Assembly: GCA_020746105.1 (NCBI GenBank)
Contig: CM036617.1
Span: 179,580,412-179,644,411 of the forward strand
Origin: Trogon surrucura
Taxonomy: Eukaryota; Chordata; Aves; Trogoniformes; Trogonidae
Length of the DNA stretch: 64,000 nucleotides
Reading direction: 5' to 3'
The notes beneath the pieces were generated by a model that worked only from the letters and a program-made list of their open reading frames with translations, did no database searches and was not told the DNA's origin. How positions within the stretch are numbered: the stretch's first letter is position 1; each line of letters begins with the position of its first letter. Shown here piece by piece: positions 30,536 to 53,823 of this stretch. The position numbers and the translations under genes were made by a program.

Positions 30536-33500
30536 TTACTCATAAAAAAATATGTGTGGAAACCGCTTTTGTACTAAAAGAACAGCACCAGCACTCAGTA
30601 CGAAAAACAGCAGCCTTAAAATTGTGACACTGAGACAGTATTGATCACAAGAGGGATGCGGATGCTCAGCAGGCGGGATGTGCGGTGGTGTCGGCGGCCT
30701 GGGAGGACGAGGCCGTGGTGGCTGGGGCTGTGTATCCCAGTCTGGGTTCCAGTAGGCATAATCTGAAAAACAGTGAAGAAACAGGTGTTAAGATCCATCA
30801 AATTTAGCTATACTTATAGGAAAGCAATTAAGAACAATGTGATACGTACTTATCAGCTTCTCACGTTCTGCATTTTCTGTAAAGAGACAAGGAGATAAAA
30901 TGTGAGTGTCATTGGGTGGTGGGTCTTAGTGCAAAGAGACAAGCCATTGCTAGTGCCTGGCTGATTGCACTGACAATGCGAGCCAGTGCCTAAAGCATCC
31001 TGCAAGGGGGAAGCAGGCCAATGGGAGCAGGTTCCCAGCTGGCCTGGGGCTCATTTTTTTTTTATTGAATTGAAAGAGAAGCAGAAAATTAGCAGCTGTA
31101 TTAGGAAGAATTTGTGTCATGAGGTGGAGGGAATAGCAAATAAAAACAAAACATGGGATTTATTTAAAACTGATATGCAAAACAAATTTAAGTAGTTACA
31201 GACAGACAAATATAACTACTAAATTTATCACAAGAGCTATGCCTTTACTAAGAGCTTTGATGCATTTGCAGGATTCGCTACATGCATCCTATTGGAATTG
31301 CTTCTCCTATAGGAGAAGATGGTAAAGTGGGTCATAGGTTCTAGCCCTTCATTTTTAAAATCCCTCTTCCTGCTCTCCCTCCCCCTAATCTTTGAGATGT
31401 TTCTAGTTCTCCTGTGATGCATCCATCTGAGACTTCAAGATGAGTCAGTCAGAATACCACAGAAGGAAATAAGAGTACCAAATTCTCAATTATTTCTACA
31501 GTTGAAGCTATGTAGATCCTGGCTAGTACACACCATCTCCATTAAACATCTGTATAGAATTCATAACTGATTTAAGACATTGTTGCATGTCTTTTAATAT
31601 CTGTCTATTTAAGACACTATTTCTGACTAGTTTGGAACCAGGTGTAAAGACAAAAAGGTCCACAGCTGCAAACTGCTGTGGAAAAACTAGGTCTCACTGC
31701 TATATTTCAGAAAACTATGGAAGTTAGAAATCAGTGTGCTTCTCAGCATAGTTGTATTATTAATTCAGACCTATAGTTGTGTGGAAAATGTGATAGGACA
31801 TACTAAACAAGCAAGGAAGCAGAAGTTAAATGTACTATTTCTGCTAGCAAAGAAGAACCAGACAGGGAGTATTTGTTGGGGCTAAAGCTTTAGATTTGCT
31901 TCCTAATCAGATAAAAGGAGGAAAGTAGTCTAACTGATACTTCTTTTCATCAGAAACTCTGGCTTCTACCCTTGAGAGTCTGCAACAGCAAAGTATTAAA
32001 ATTTATTCTTTCTTAATACTACTCTTACCAGGGTTTGTTACTGTTGCTGTGTGTTAGGCTACAGACACACTATGGATTTAGTGAGTATTGACTAATTTTT
32101 ATATTTCCACTGATAATAAAGCCGCTTTTATTTGTATGTAATTTTCTTAGCTGATCACTTTGGTCTTACCACAGAGCTTGTCTACACACTTCTCATTACT
32201 GCATCCACTGCATGGTTGTCCTGCTTTATATGGTTTTCTTGGGTAATTTCCCCTGCAAAGCAGAAGAAACAGTATTTCATTAGCTCAGTTGTTTGAAAAG
32301 CAATTTAAATACATGGTTTCATCAGATTGTTAGAATAATTTATCACGAAAAGCCAATGAGGGAGTGGAACGCCTTTATCCAAAACCTGATCACTGCAATT
32401 GTTTGAAATTTCTTTTAGATTAGATTAAAGCTCTCACTGGCATGGGGAGCAGCTACCTGGTAACTCTCACCACTTGAAGTTAATGATACTTCTCAGGCAA
32501 TACTGTCTTATTCCATATAAGCATACAAGAGTCTGCCTCTAGTTCCTCACTACCCACCTGTATTTTAAAACCAAATCTGTAAAAGGTAAATCCAGAAATA
32601 GCAAAGTATGCAAAGAACTAGAGGACTGTCTTCCTTTCATTTCTTCAGTTAAAATGTCTTGTTTGAGGTTCAAGTGGGGCCACAGAAAGGTGTAATCTTT
32701 CTCAAGCAGAAAGCCTGCAGCTTTCCCACTTTTCCTGCAGAGACTGAAGCAAAATCAGATTTTATTCCACCATATTTGTTATGGTGAGTGCTCTCATCTA
32801 CGATCTGCTCTCCCGCTTTTTTAGAAAGGGATCTTCTGCATCTCTGGCTATGTACAGCAGCTTCTGCTCTCAGTGGCCAGGCAAGTTTCCCTCACACTGA
32901 TGACATGTGAACACAAGGTCTCCTGAAATTGTCGGTATCTGATACCAGGTCAGTTATAGGATACTTAAAAGATAAAAAAACCCACCAACAAATGCCATAG
33001 TTAACTTACGCTGGCCCATAGTCACAAACAAAATGTGCTGCTCTGGAGAGTCCTGGCAAATTTTCAACTGTATTGCAGAAGTGAACCGCGCAGCCAACTT
33101 TGTAACTCTCTGCCCAAACAACCTGAGGGGCAAAGGGAAATATATAACTCATCTGTTCAAAGACTGAAAAAGCAACAGCATTAAGGAATGAAGGAGAAGG
33201 GAAAGATTTTGTGGAAGTTGAAAACAGCTGACACAGGAGCAACATCAACAACCTGAAGAGCAGCTGAGACAAGCAGCTGGTTGATAGATGGTTTCGCATT
33301 TACTATTTGGCTCCCCTGGAAACACAAGATTGTCAGGGCATAATCCCTATCCACCATTACTGGAGATAGGACTTGGACATCCATGAAGGTTTGGAATATT
33401 TATTTCCAATTTCATGCAGCAGCAAACCAGGCTGTGAAAAGCCCTGCTGTAACTTCTGTTCTAAAGCAGTCTGTTCCAAGACTGTACCTGGTTTTTCTGT

Positions 33501-35638
33501 GAAACCATTACACTATAAACCATTGGGCATGTAAGACTCACCTGGGTGTAGTGACCACATATGCCAGTACATCTATTAGTGTTGAAATCATAGCCTTTGA
33601 CTTCATTAAACCAACTCCTGAGAGCTGCATCCACAGAGAAGATAGTGGCTGTGCCAGTCCAGATGTTTTCTCCAACAGGGGTAAAAGTGGGGTGCACCTT
33701 CCCTGGCATTTTAAGGTAGATATTGTGCTTAAACGTGCACTTCTTTGCCCACGCTTTGGCAGTCTTAGCTAAAGCAGCATCCCATGACTGTAGAAAAGGA
33801 AGAAAACATAATATAACCTACACTGCAGTGACTTAGCTGAATTCAGACATTTTTAAACAGAAATTTTAAGGATTATTTTTCTCCTTTCTGCTTCTCATCC
33901 CTGCATTCAGTTTCTTTCTCTGACTTTACATTTCTACTCCCATGGCATTTTTCTTTTCATCTTTCTCCCTTAGGTACTGCAGCACATGTAGTATCTATCC
34001 ACTGTCCTTTGGCATCTGGACCACAGACTTTAAGCTGCTACACCTGAAAGAAGGTAATTGGGTGAGGGGCTTGAGGGGCTTTGTGCCGCGGAGCTATTGG
34101 CTGTCCAGGGATTTGCGCTTTCCCGTCCTGAGGGGCACAAGTGATAATTTGAGAAAATGGTCTGAGAAACTTGCAGAAAGATTTTATGCCACTGAGTGAC
34201 CAGAAGATGGAGGAGGATGGTCCTCCTCAGTTATGAAGGGTTTCGTAAAGCAATGGAGAGTGCTCTGCAGCTTTAGTCAGAGGCGGGGACATCTTGTGTG
34301 AAGCAGGTAAAGAAACAATAATTACTTGCTCCTTCCAATACAAATACCAGAGACTATCAAGCAAAGCCAGGAATTAACAAGTCCATGTCAAATGCAAGGA
34401 GATACCTGTGGTTAGGCTGTGCAGCTCTTTGCTAAGTGATGCTAGGGAAGATAAAAACTTGCATGCGCAAAAGAAAAAACCATCAAGAGATTTTAAGTAC
34501 AGTACAGCACCTTTCACTGAGGAAGTTTCTATGTATTTGCCCTGCTGTTATTCCAGGCTTGCTGATTCTTCATTCTGAGGAGCTGTTTGCTCTTGTGCAC
34601 TAGCATTTTAAATTAAACTTTGTTGGTTTTTTTTTTTTAAATGGCAAGAATTTAAAAGCACAAGTAGTCCAAATTTTACTCCTTTCTTATGAACTTCCTT
34701 TCATAGAAATGATTCATATTGTGCATGCGGTTATGCATTTGACTTCCTTTCCAGCTCTGCAGAACTGCTGGAGGGCTCAGAGCAATGACACAAACTTACT
34801 TGGGTTTACCTCCCTGAGCTAGATATCTACCTGTTTGTTTATGTATTCCACCGAACAAGCTGAGACTTATCCATAGCCTGTTCTGATATCCATTGTATTC
34901 ACAGGAAGCTCTGCTTTTCAGCTCAGATATTAAAATCCCTACTCGTCAAATGCTGCTACGGCAAATGGAAGTTCTAGTATTTCAACGGATGTCTTGGCAA
35001 ATCTTCAAGACTTGTTCTAGAATGAAAGAAACAAAGGGGAGATGGTGGATTTTCAACAAATCCTCTTGTGCAGATTGTCTATTCAGGAGTTTTTTAATGC
35101 CAAACAGCTTCCCCGTATAAAATCTAGACTGACATAAAGCAGATTCCTATCTCTCTTAGAAGGAGGTAAATGTAATTCTGAGAACTGAACACTGTTTTTT
35201 TGCAACACAGCCCTTTGCTCTGGCTGAAGCTTAGAGTAGCAATCCTTCCCTAAACAAGGAATTAATTTCAAATTATTAAAATCAAAAAATGCTGTGAAAA
35301 TTTATGTTTTTTCTATTTTCTACAAAGAGCTAACATACATAGTACAGAAATCACTGACTGAAAGGAAAAGAAAAGCAAATGAAGAATGGGATGGGCTAGA
35401 TCAGCAGCACAATCTATATTAAATCTATATTTCAAACAGATTATGAACACCTCCTTACCATGCGAAACATATTGCTGGCTGGTGGATTCACTTTGGATCG
35501 AAATGTGTTGTGAGCTCTCACACAGTCTTCAATGAACTTTGCATCTTCTATGTCAGGCAAGGAATATTGTGGATAAGCACGGCAGCAAGAGAAGAGATCC
35601 AGTAGGAACAACGCAGCAAAGAGAAATGTGATTTTCAT
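30536..35638 (-). CDS. GLIPR1: GLIPR1-family CAP-domain membrane protein, copy B (proline-rich hinge)
   Basis: Six coding exons on the minus strand (35638-35459, 33787-33542, 33122-33010, 32252-32170, 30876-30850, 30762-30536) give about 291 residues. The signal peptide is MKITFLFAALFLLDLFSCC. The CAP domain shows LPDIEDAKFIEDCVRAHN, FKHN, GENIWTG, WFNEV, CGHYTQ, VVWAESYKVGCAVHFC and AAHFVCDYGPAGNYP, so all four cleft residues are kept. A hinge (PCSGCSNEKCVDKLC) is followed by a proline-rich stretch of about 25 residues (around PRPRPPRPPTPPHIPP) absent from copy A. A membrane segment (FFVLSAGAVLLV) follows, with a short tail ending FFYE. The 27-nt fifth exon ends at a GTACGT donor, less usual than GTAAGT. 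It is a tandem paralogue of copy A with the same intron phases. Either copy could be the strict GLIPR1 orthologue. Confidence 0.9.
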
Positions 35639-36357
35639 AATTCTTCAATGCTTTCAGTATTATTTTTTTAAAGCTTTTCAAAGAAAAGTCTCTTAGGTGA
35701 AGATAATACTGGCAAGCAGCTCTTCAGAGGTTGTCCTCCGGGTGTGGAAGGACTTGAAAGTGTCAAAGTAATAGGAAGTGAAATTGCTTCATAAGCTCTA
35801 TCTGACATCATAGCTGGCTGTCAAAGGGTAAACTGTGAAACAGGCGTTTGCTGTGCATGTTAGCAAGGAGCAACACTCCAGGTACACTTCTGTCTTTTCT
35901 TTGAGCATGCTCCATTCTGGTTGGCTGCCAAGCATTCTGTGACTGTAAGTCTTATCTGGATTGATGCTGCAGAACAGCTTTCCTAAAACCCGCGTCAACT
36001 GTAAAAATCATAGATTTGACAAAATACAAAACTGCTGTTCGGCTGATTTCCCTACAGTATAGCTTAGTCATGCCAGCTAGATTCAAATTATTTTGCAGGA
36101 CCTTGCTTCCATTTCAGAATTTTTCTGGCAGTAAACATAATTAGGGAAAATGCGTATATTAAAATTTCACCTCACTGAAAGAAAAAACAAAGTTCCTGAA
36201 CAGCAGCTTGCTGCAGGACAGACCTTCTGACCTGGCTTGGTGTATATCAAAAGTATGCAAGAGCATAAGAACAACCATATGTTTTAAGAGCTAAGGTCCT
36301 GTAACTTGGGTAGGTTTACAGGGAAAAAACATTGTAGATTGTGAACAACTTTCAGGG
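35639..36357. other. Promoter-side flank of GLIPR1 copy B
   Basis: This AT-rich flank upstream of copy B has no CpG island, unlike the third CAP gene. That suggests a tissue-restricted promoter. No clear TATA box or other motif could be assigned. Confidence 0.35.
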
Positions 36358-36542
36358 AGCTGATTCCATGCTCAGTTTTGCAGGTGGTGCTGATAACACC
36401 AAGGTTGCAGGTTCGATTCCTGTTGGGTCCCCATGTGTTTCCTGATCTAATTGAGAGGCGTCCCTGCCCATGACGGGGAGGCTGAATTAAATGATCTCTA
36501 AGGTCCCTTTGAGCCTAGGCCATTCTATGATTCTGTGATTCT
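36358..36542 (+). mobile_element. tRNA-Ile-derived SINE with CR1 tail (TguSINE1-like)
   Basis: The head reads like a tRNA-Ile. It has a box-A-like ATGCTCAGTTTTG, then GTGGTGCTGATAACACC, which corresponds to the anticodon arm, and a perfect box B, GGTTCGATTCC, at 36410-36420. The 3' part is a CR1 end (gatctctaaggtccc, then attctatgattctgtgattct), which lets CR1 machinery mobilise it. This is the known design of the zebra-finch SINE TguSINE1. The copy is diverged and not a functional tRNA. Confidence 0.85.
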
Positions 36543-38176
36543 AAATTACCTTTTTTATCATGTGCACTTCTGAAGCCCACGAGATACCATCCAGGTGCCA
36601 CTGGCAGTGTGGGGGGGGTGTGTGTGGAGCACCAGGTAATGGAGAGATCCTTAGATCAAATTACGATAGTTTAGATGACTGTGGTGAATGACTCTCTCCC
36701 TTGCTTCTACACTGAGCACAGAAGGCCTGTCCACCGCTTCGTTCCTTTGAAAGTCATCTTGCCTCTTTTCTAAACCAGGGCCATCTGAGTTCAGATTCCT
36801 GTCAGTTATTCTTTCTTCAGCTGGATGTTACCTTGAAACTAGAAAGCAAGTATCTTTTCTTCTTCTTTTTCTTTTCTAATAATGCCAATGCAATCTATGA
36901 AAAGCTAAGGATTTTGGTCAGCTAGACTTACCGTAAAGCCACAATTATACTAAAATTACATGCAGTTAGAAAAAAAATGACCACCACACCAAAACTTCAC
37001 CATTAATTTAGCAATGTAGTGACCTTGCCGCCGTATGTGCACGCAGCTGAAATTCTTGGAAACTGAACTGAGCTTTTCATGAAGTAGGAAATCTTGACAT
37101 ATCCAAGATAGCCCAGGTTACGCTTTACTGCAGAGATGACTCTGGCTCCATCTAGCGATTCTGTGTATAATTAAAGCACAAGTCTAGCCTGCCCTCAAGC
37201 ATCTGTAACTGATATTTTCACAAAAACAGTTATAGTCCTTTGCCAGCAGCACTTAGTGGATCTTGTAAACCAGATGAAAATGAAGCTTTGGGACTGGGCT
37301 ATCACATTATATTTGGTTGGACAATACAAGCGTTGCCTGTTCCTGCATAGATGTGAAATTTAATGAAATTTCAAGTGAAATTTAGCACAATGAGCAGGGT
37401 ATGAGCAGGAAGCTGTACAGCTCAATGATTTGGAAAAAAATCTTGATGTTTACATCCCCCTTCCTCACTTCTCACCTTCTGCCTTCAGTTTAAAACACCT
37501 GGAAAAATAAAACCTCAGATTCTTATTTTTTTTTCCCTAATATATGATTCAGTCAGAGGGCTAGAGGTTGGTGGATTACAGCCTATTACAGATATCCAAG
37601 ATGCTTGTGAATCTGTAAAATTACATTCAATTTTGTCCTCAAATCATCAGCTTCCCCACAAAGTATTTTCACTTGTGTTGGGGACAGAACCTGTTTGTCC
37701 GTGGGTTCAGCTGAACAAAGAGGGGTGGATCTGCTGGGGTTTCTTTTTCTGTCTATGGGACCAGGCAGCTTCAAGACCACTTGGCCTTTCAGACCTGTGA
37801 ATAAACTAATATTCTGCCATGCATTGCTACTTGCATTACACAATCTCACCTCAAGGCAGAAAACAGGGTAAATGAAAGGCTGGTGGTTGTAGTGTGTTCC
37901 TGTGAGAATTTTTTTTTATTAAAAGCTAAAACAATGTCACAGTTATTTTGTAATATGAGGCTGCAAACGTCCTCACAATTAACAAGGGAAGCCATCAGTA
38001 TGTGGTTGGACTGCAGGCAGTTTTGCTGTAGCTTTGGTTGGGGGATTTGTACAGCACTGCTTACCGCAGCTATGCCCCTTAGCCCAGGGATGTGAGCAAA
38101 ACCACAGCGCGCTGCGGTGCTGCCTTGTCTCAGCCAAGCACTGGGTGTCACGCGGACCAAAGCACAAGAGGTTGGC
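36543..38176. other. Intergenic between CAP genes, nothing recognised
   Basis: There is no gene, RNA gene or classifiable repeat. A short G-run/GT stretch lies near 36611-36630. Confidence 0.35.
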
Positions 38177-38266
38177 AGGTGCTCTTTCCCTGTGGCGCTC
38201 ACCTCCTGTCAGTGACACTGGCCAACTTCACTGGCAGGAGGTGAGCGCCACGGGGAAAGAGCACCT
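38177..38266. repeat. Near-perfect inverted repeat (hairpin)
   Basis: The arms 38177-38208 and 38235-38266 are reverse complements at 31 of 32 positions. After one more mismatch, pairing continues inward to 38215 and 38228. That gives 39-bp arms with two mismatches around a 12-base loop. A weaker CAAAGCA echo lies outside both arms. The stem is GC-rich in an AT-rich intergenic stretch. It could be a foldback element or an expressed hairpin; nothing shows which. Confidence 0.9.
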
Positions 38267-38444
38267 ACATCTGCTTTGCCCCTCAAGGACAGCCTGTTTT
38301 ACCTCCTTTCCTCAACCAGAGGGTAGGGGAGGTGTGAAGCATCATGGCAGGCCGGCTCCTTCCTTTGGTGAGAGCTCTGCTGAAGGATCGTGAAGGGAAG
38401 ATGGGACAGGCAGTGGTAACGCTGTGGAAGACAGCGCTAACTTG

Positions 38445-38780
38445 AACCATAGAAACACCTGAAGGAAAGGTGTAGAGAAGACAAGAACCAGGCTCTTTTC
38501 AGTGGTGCCCAGTGACAGGGCCAGAGGCAATGGGCGCAAATTGAAACACAGGTTGTTTCCTCTGAACAGCAGGAAACGCTTTTTTTACTCTGAGGGTGGG
38601 CAAGTACTGGCACAGGTCACCCGGAAAGGTTGTAGAATTTCCATCCTTGGAGATATTGAGAAGCCAACTGGACATGGTCCTGTGCAACCAGGTATAGATG
38701 GCCCTGCCTGAGCAGGGGTGTTAGACTAGTTGACCTCCACAAGTCCGTTCCAACCTCAAACATTCCATGATTCTGTGAGT
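38445..38780 (+). mobile_element. CR1 LINE, short old 3' fragment
   Basis: The order of landmarks matches the CR1 3' end: aggctcttttcagtggtgcc, gacagggccagaggcaatgg, ggttgtagaatttcc, and the final ccatgattctgtgag. Divergence is much higher than in the copies at 22-28 and 42 kb. The 5' limit is approximate. Confidence 0.85.
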
Positions 38781-41262
38781 CCTTGATGGAGCCAAAGCTT
38801 AAGCAGGTTGTGCAGGATGAAGGATTTAGAATGATCACAACAGTAAAGATACAGCTAGCATGTTACAGAGTACAAGTATTTGTCTGGGTGGACAGGATCT
38901 CTGTTATTTTCCTTGCCCTTCACACACGATTTAAATTTCCTGAACTTAAATTACTATCATCTGTCACACTTCTTTCAACTTCAAGGCATTTGAAAAAGGC
39001 AGCTTTTTGTGCTGTCCATCCTCAGCCGGTTTTCACAGGATAACACCAGAAATAGTTGGTACGTGGCAGCACTGTGTAAGTGTGAAAGTTCAAGAACCTC
39101 TACAAAACTATTGGAATATTATGAATTAATACTCATGAATCTCCTGAGAGAAGATACAGCAAGCCATTATAGTCCACATCCATGCTGCTTTTAAAAAAGG
39201 AATGTTGGAATGAAGTGTCCTCTCAGCCATTCACAGATTTCCTCCCAAATACACCAGATTGGGGAATGGGGCAAATTCTATGTATTTTGAGTGGATACCA
39301 CAAGAAGCAGCACTCAGGAGAGGAACATAATATTTGCAAGGTCAAGAAAGCAGAATGAAAAAATATGTTCATGGATGGAAAACTACTTCATTTACTGAAA
39401 CAGGATCTGATTGCACCACTATCCGCACATCGTTCAGTGTTGTGAATTCCACACTGTTTAGCTCAGAAAAGACACTGTGTCAGGAAAATCAGTGCCTCAG
39501 ATGAAACGCCTACTATCAGTCTGGCATAAACACAGCCTGTAGGAACTGAGGTTTTTCTAAAGCTTTGGGAGACTGCAGAGCTCTTTTTCAACTATGCCTT
39601 CTCTCCAAGGCATACTCCAGTTGTCACAGTCCTAACTGCAAATGACAAGTTATTCTCAGGAATAGGAATTATACTGTGTTAGATATGAATTTCTTCTGGG
39701 CTGTTCACAGCTACAAGTAGGAAAACTTACATTTTAATAACTGAATGTAGTAAAGTAGCATCCTAAAACTATTAACACTTGAGACTTGAAACAGTTTTAC
39801 TGTAGTATCAGATTTCATATTTCAGGCACTAAGAAATTTATTTTTCTTCCAGATATCTGAAATGTACCTCTGAAGTAAGGTTTCCAACACTAATATAGCA
39901 TCTAAATAATGATTTTATCATCAGAGTTGGTGAGTATCAGCAATGTCCAGGTAAACCCATGGGCATAGCTGCTGCTCGGGAACTTTCAGACTGTAAAATT
40001 TTGCATGTAGGAGCCACCTATCTACGATTTTAGCTACATAATATTAGGCTTCTACATTTGTGAATTTAACCCTAGTTTTAAGTAATAAAACTCGTATTTG
40101 AAAAGTCTGTTCTGTATTTTAGTAATTTTAGAACAGAAAACTTACAGGAAATAGCTATCACCTGCCTAATTTTAAATTAATCTACAATAAATGTCTAGTT
40201 TATCTTCTTCAAGACTGTTCATAAAATTCATCTCATGGAAGCTTCCTTTAAGCTCAGCTGGAGATCTGAACACTAAGCAAATAGCAGAATTTGACTTTGT
40301 GGGTTTTTTTTTTTATTTGTTCATTTTACATTAACGGTGAAATATTATCTAATAATAATGAACTTTCATACAGTCATTCATCTGACAAGAATAAGACAAA
40401 ACCAGGAAAACACCTAGGTTGCTATTCTGGTAGAGAAAATAGTTTCAGATTCTTATTTAAATTTCATCTGTCTTTTGGAGAAAATGAAATTAAAGCATAT
40501 TGATGAAAGACTTCACATCTTGGATGTAGAAAAGTAAAACCTGTGTTAATTAAATGGACTTCAGCAAGCTTCATGATAAAATAATTTATTATTAAAACTT
40601 CAGAACACTTACAAAACAGGAAATATGTGTAACAGTACACATTAAAACAAGGAATAAAAAAAGAGTAAAACTAATCCCAAGGTATAGAGGGAGTCAGGAA
40701 CAAATTAATGACAACCCCAAAGCACTGCACTTTGAGTGAGGAGCAATAAATGCATCATCTTATAAATATCAACTTGTATGAACTTCACAAACATCAAGAC
40801 TTCTGAAGAACTATCTTTCTATAAAATCTTCTTTATACATTTTTTCAGAACATTCTGTCACTCTAGGAAACAGGACTGAGGAAATCTCATGATGCTCGCG
40901 TTCTCTTAGCATGTAACTTAAGCAACTGCAATTTCAAATATTGGCTTAGTATGAACGGCTGCAGTTGTTTAACCAACACATACTCTTCCTTGAATTCTAG
41001 TAATCGAGTATATCCCAGTTTGCGGAAATTTTGGTATTTAAAAATAGGGCTTTAAACCTTACCAGATACCATCTTCAGCTTAATATTTTCTCAGTGTGGG
41101 CTTTACCCCACATATAATTTCACTTTTTTGGCACACTAGCTTTCTCTAAGGAGCAGAAAAAAGAGCAACAAAATCAGATTATTAAAGAAAGATGTCTTTA
41201 AGTGTAACTTTTTTGCTTATTTCGTTAGCAAGTATCTTTAGAAGAAAGTATTTCAAATCCAG
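38781..41262. other. Intergenic and probable 3' UTR of the third CAP gene
   Basis: No gene is recognised. A minus-strand AATAAA (TTTATT at 40585-40590) lies about 680 bp past the stop codon of the third CAP gene and is a plausible end for its transcript. Confidence 0.4.
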
Positions 41263-53617
<12,355 letters not shown>

Positions 53618-53710
53618 GGCGCCGCGACCCCGCCTCAGCGCCCCGCCCCGCTCCGCCTCTTCCAGAACCTTCTCTGCCGGGGAGCCGCCCACCCGGCCGC
53701 GCGGCGGTGC

Positions 53711-53727
53711 CCGCCAGGGGGCGCTGT
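53711..53727 (+). promoter_or_regulatory. CTCF-like core motif
   Basis: CCGCCAGGGGGCGCTGT closely matches the CTCF core (CCnnnAGGGGGCGC type). It lies between the two divergent start codons. Occupancy is not shown by sequence. Confidence 0.65.
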
Positions 53728-53823
53728 GCAGGCGGCAGGGGAGCGGCGGCGGCGCGGGAGCCGCTCCTTCGCGCAGGCCGGCGCGACTCGTTGGTCAGGG
53801 AGGCAGCGGCGGGTCGGGCGGCC

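Noticed and set aside
33942-34199. 85-codon frame in intron 1 of GLIPR1 copy B, with a locally GC-rich patch
   Set aside because: No homology, no splice signals in the right phase, and no repeat family recognised.
36358-36430. Possible tRNA-Ile gene
   Set aside because: It has a clear box B but a degenerate acceptor stem and box A, and it continues into a CR1 tail, so it is a SINE head.
38177-38266. Hairpin as a CRISPR unit, bacterial terminator or attachment site
   Set aside because: The window is vertebrate nuclear DNA, and there is a single palindrome with no spacer array.
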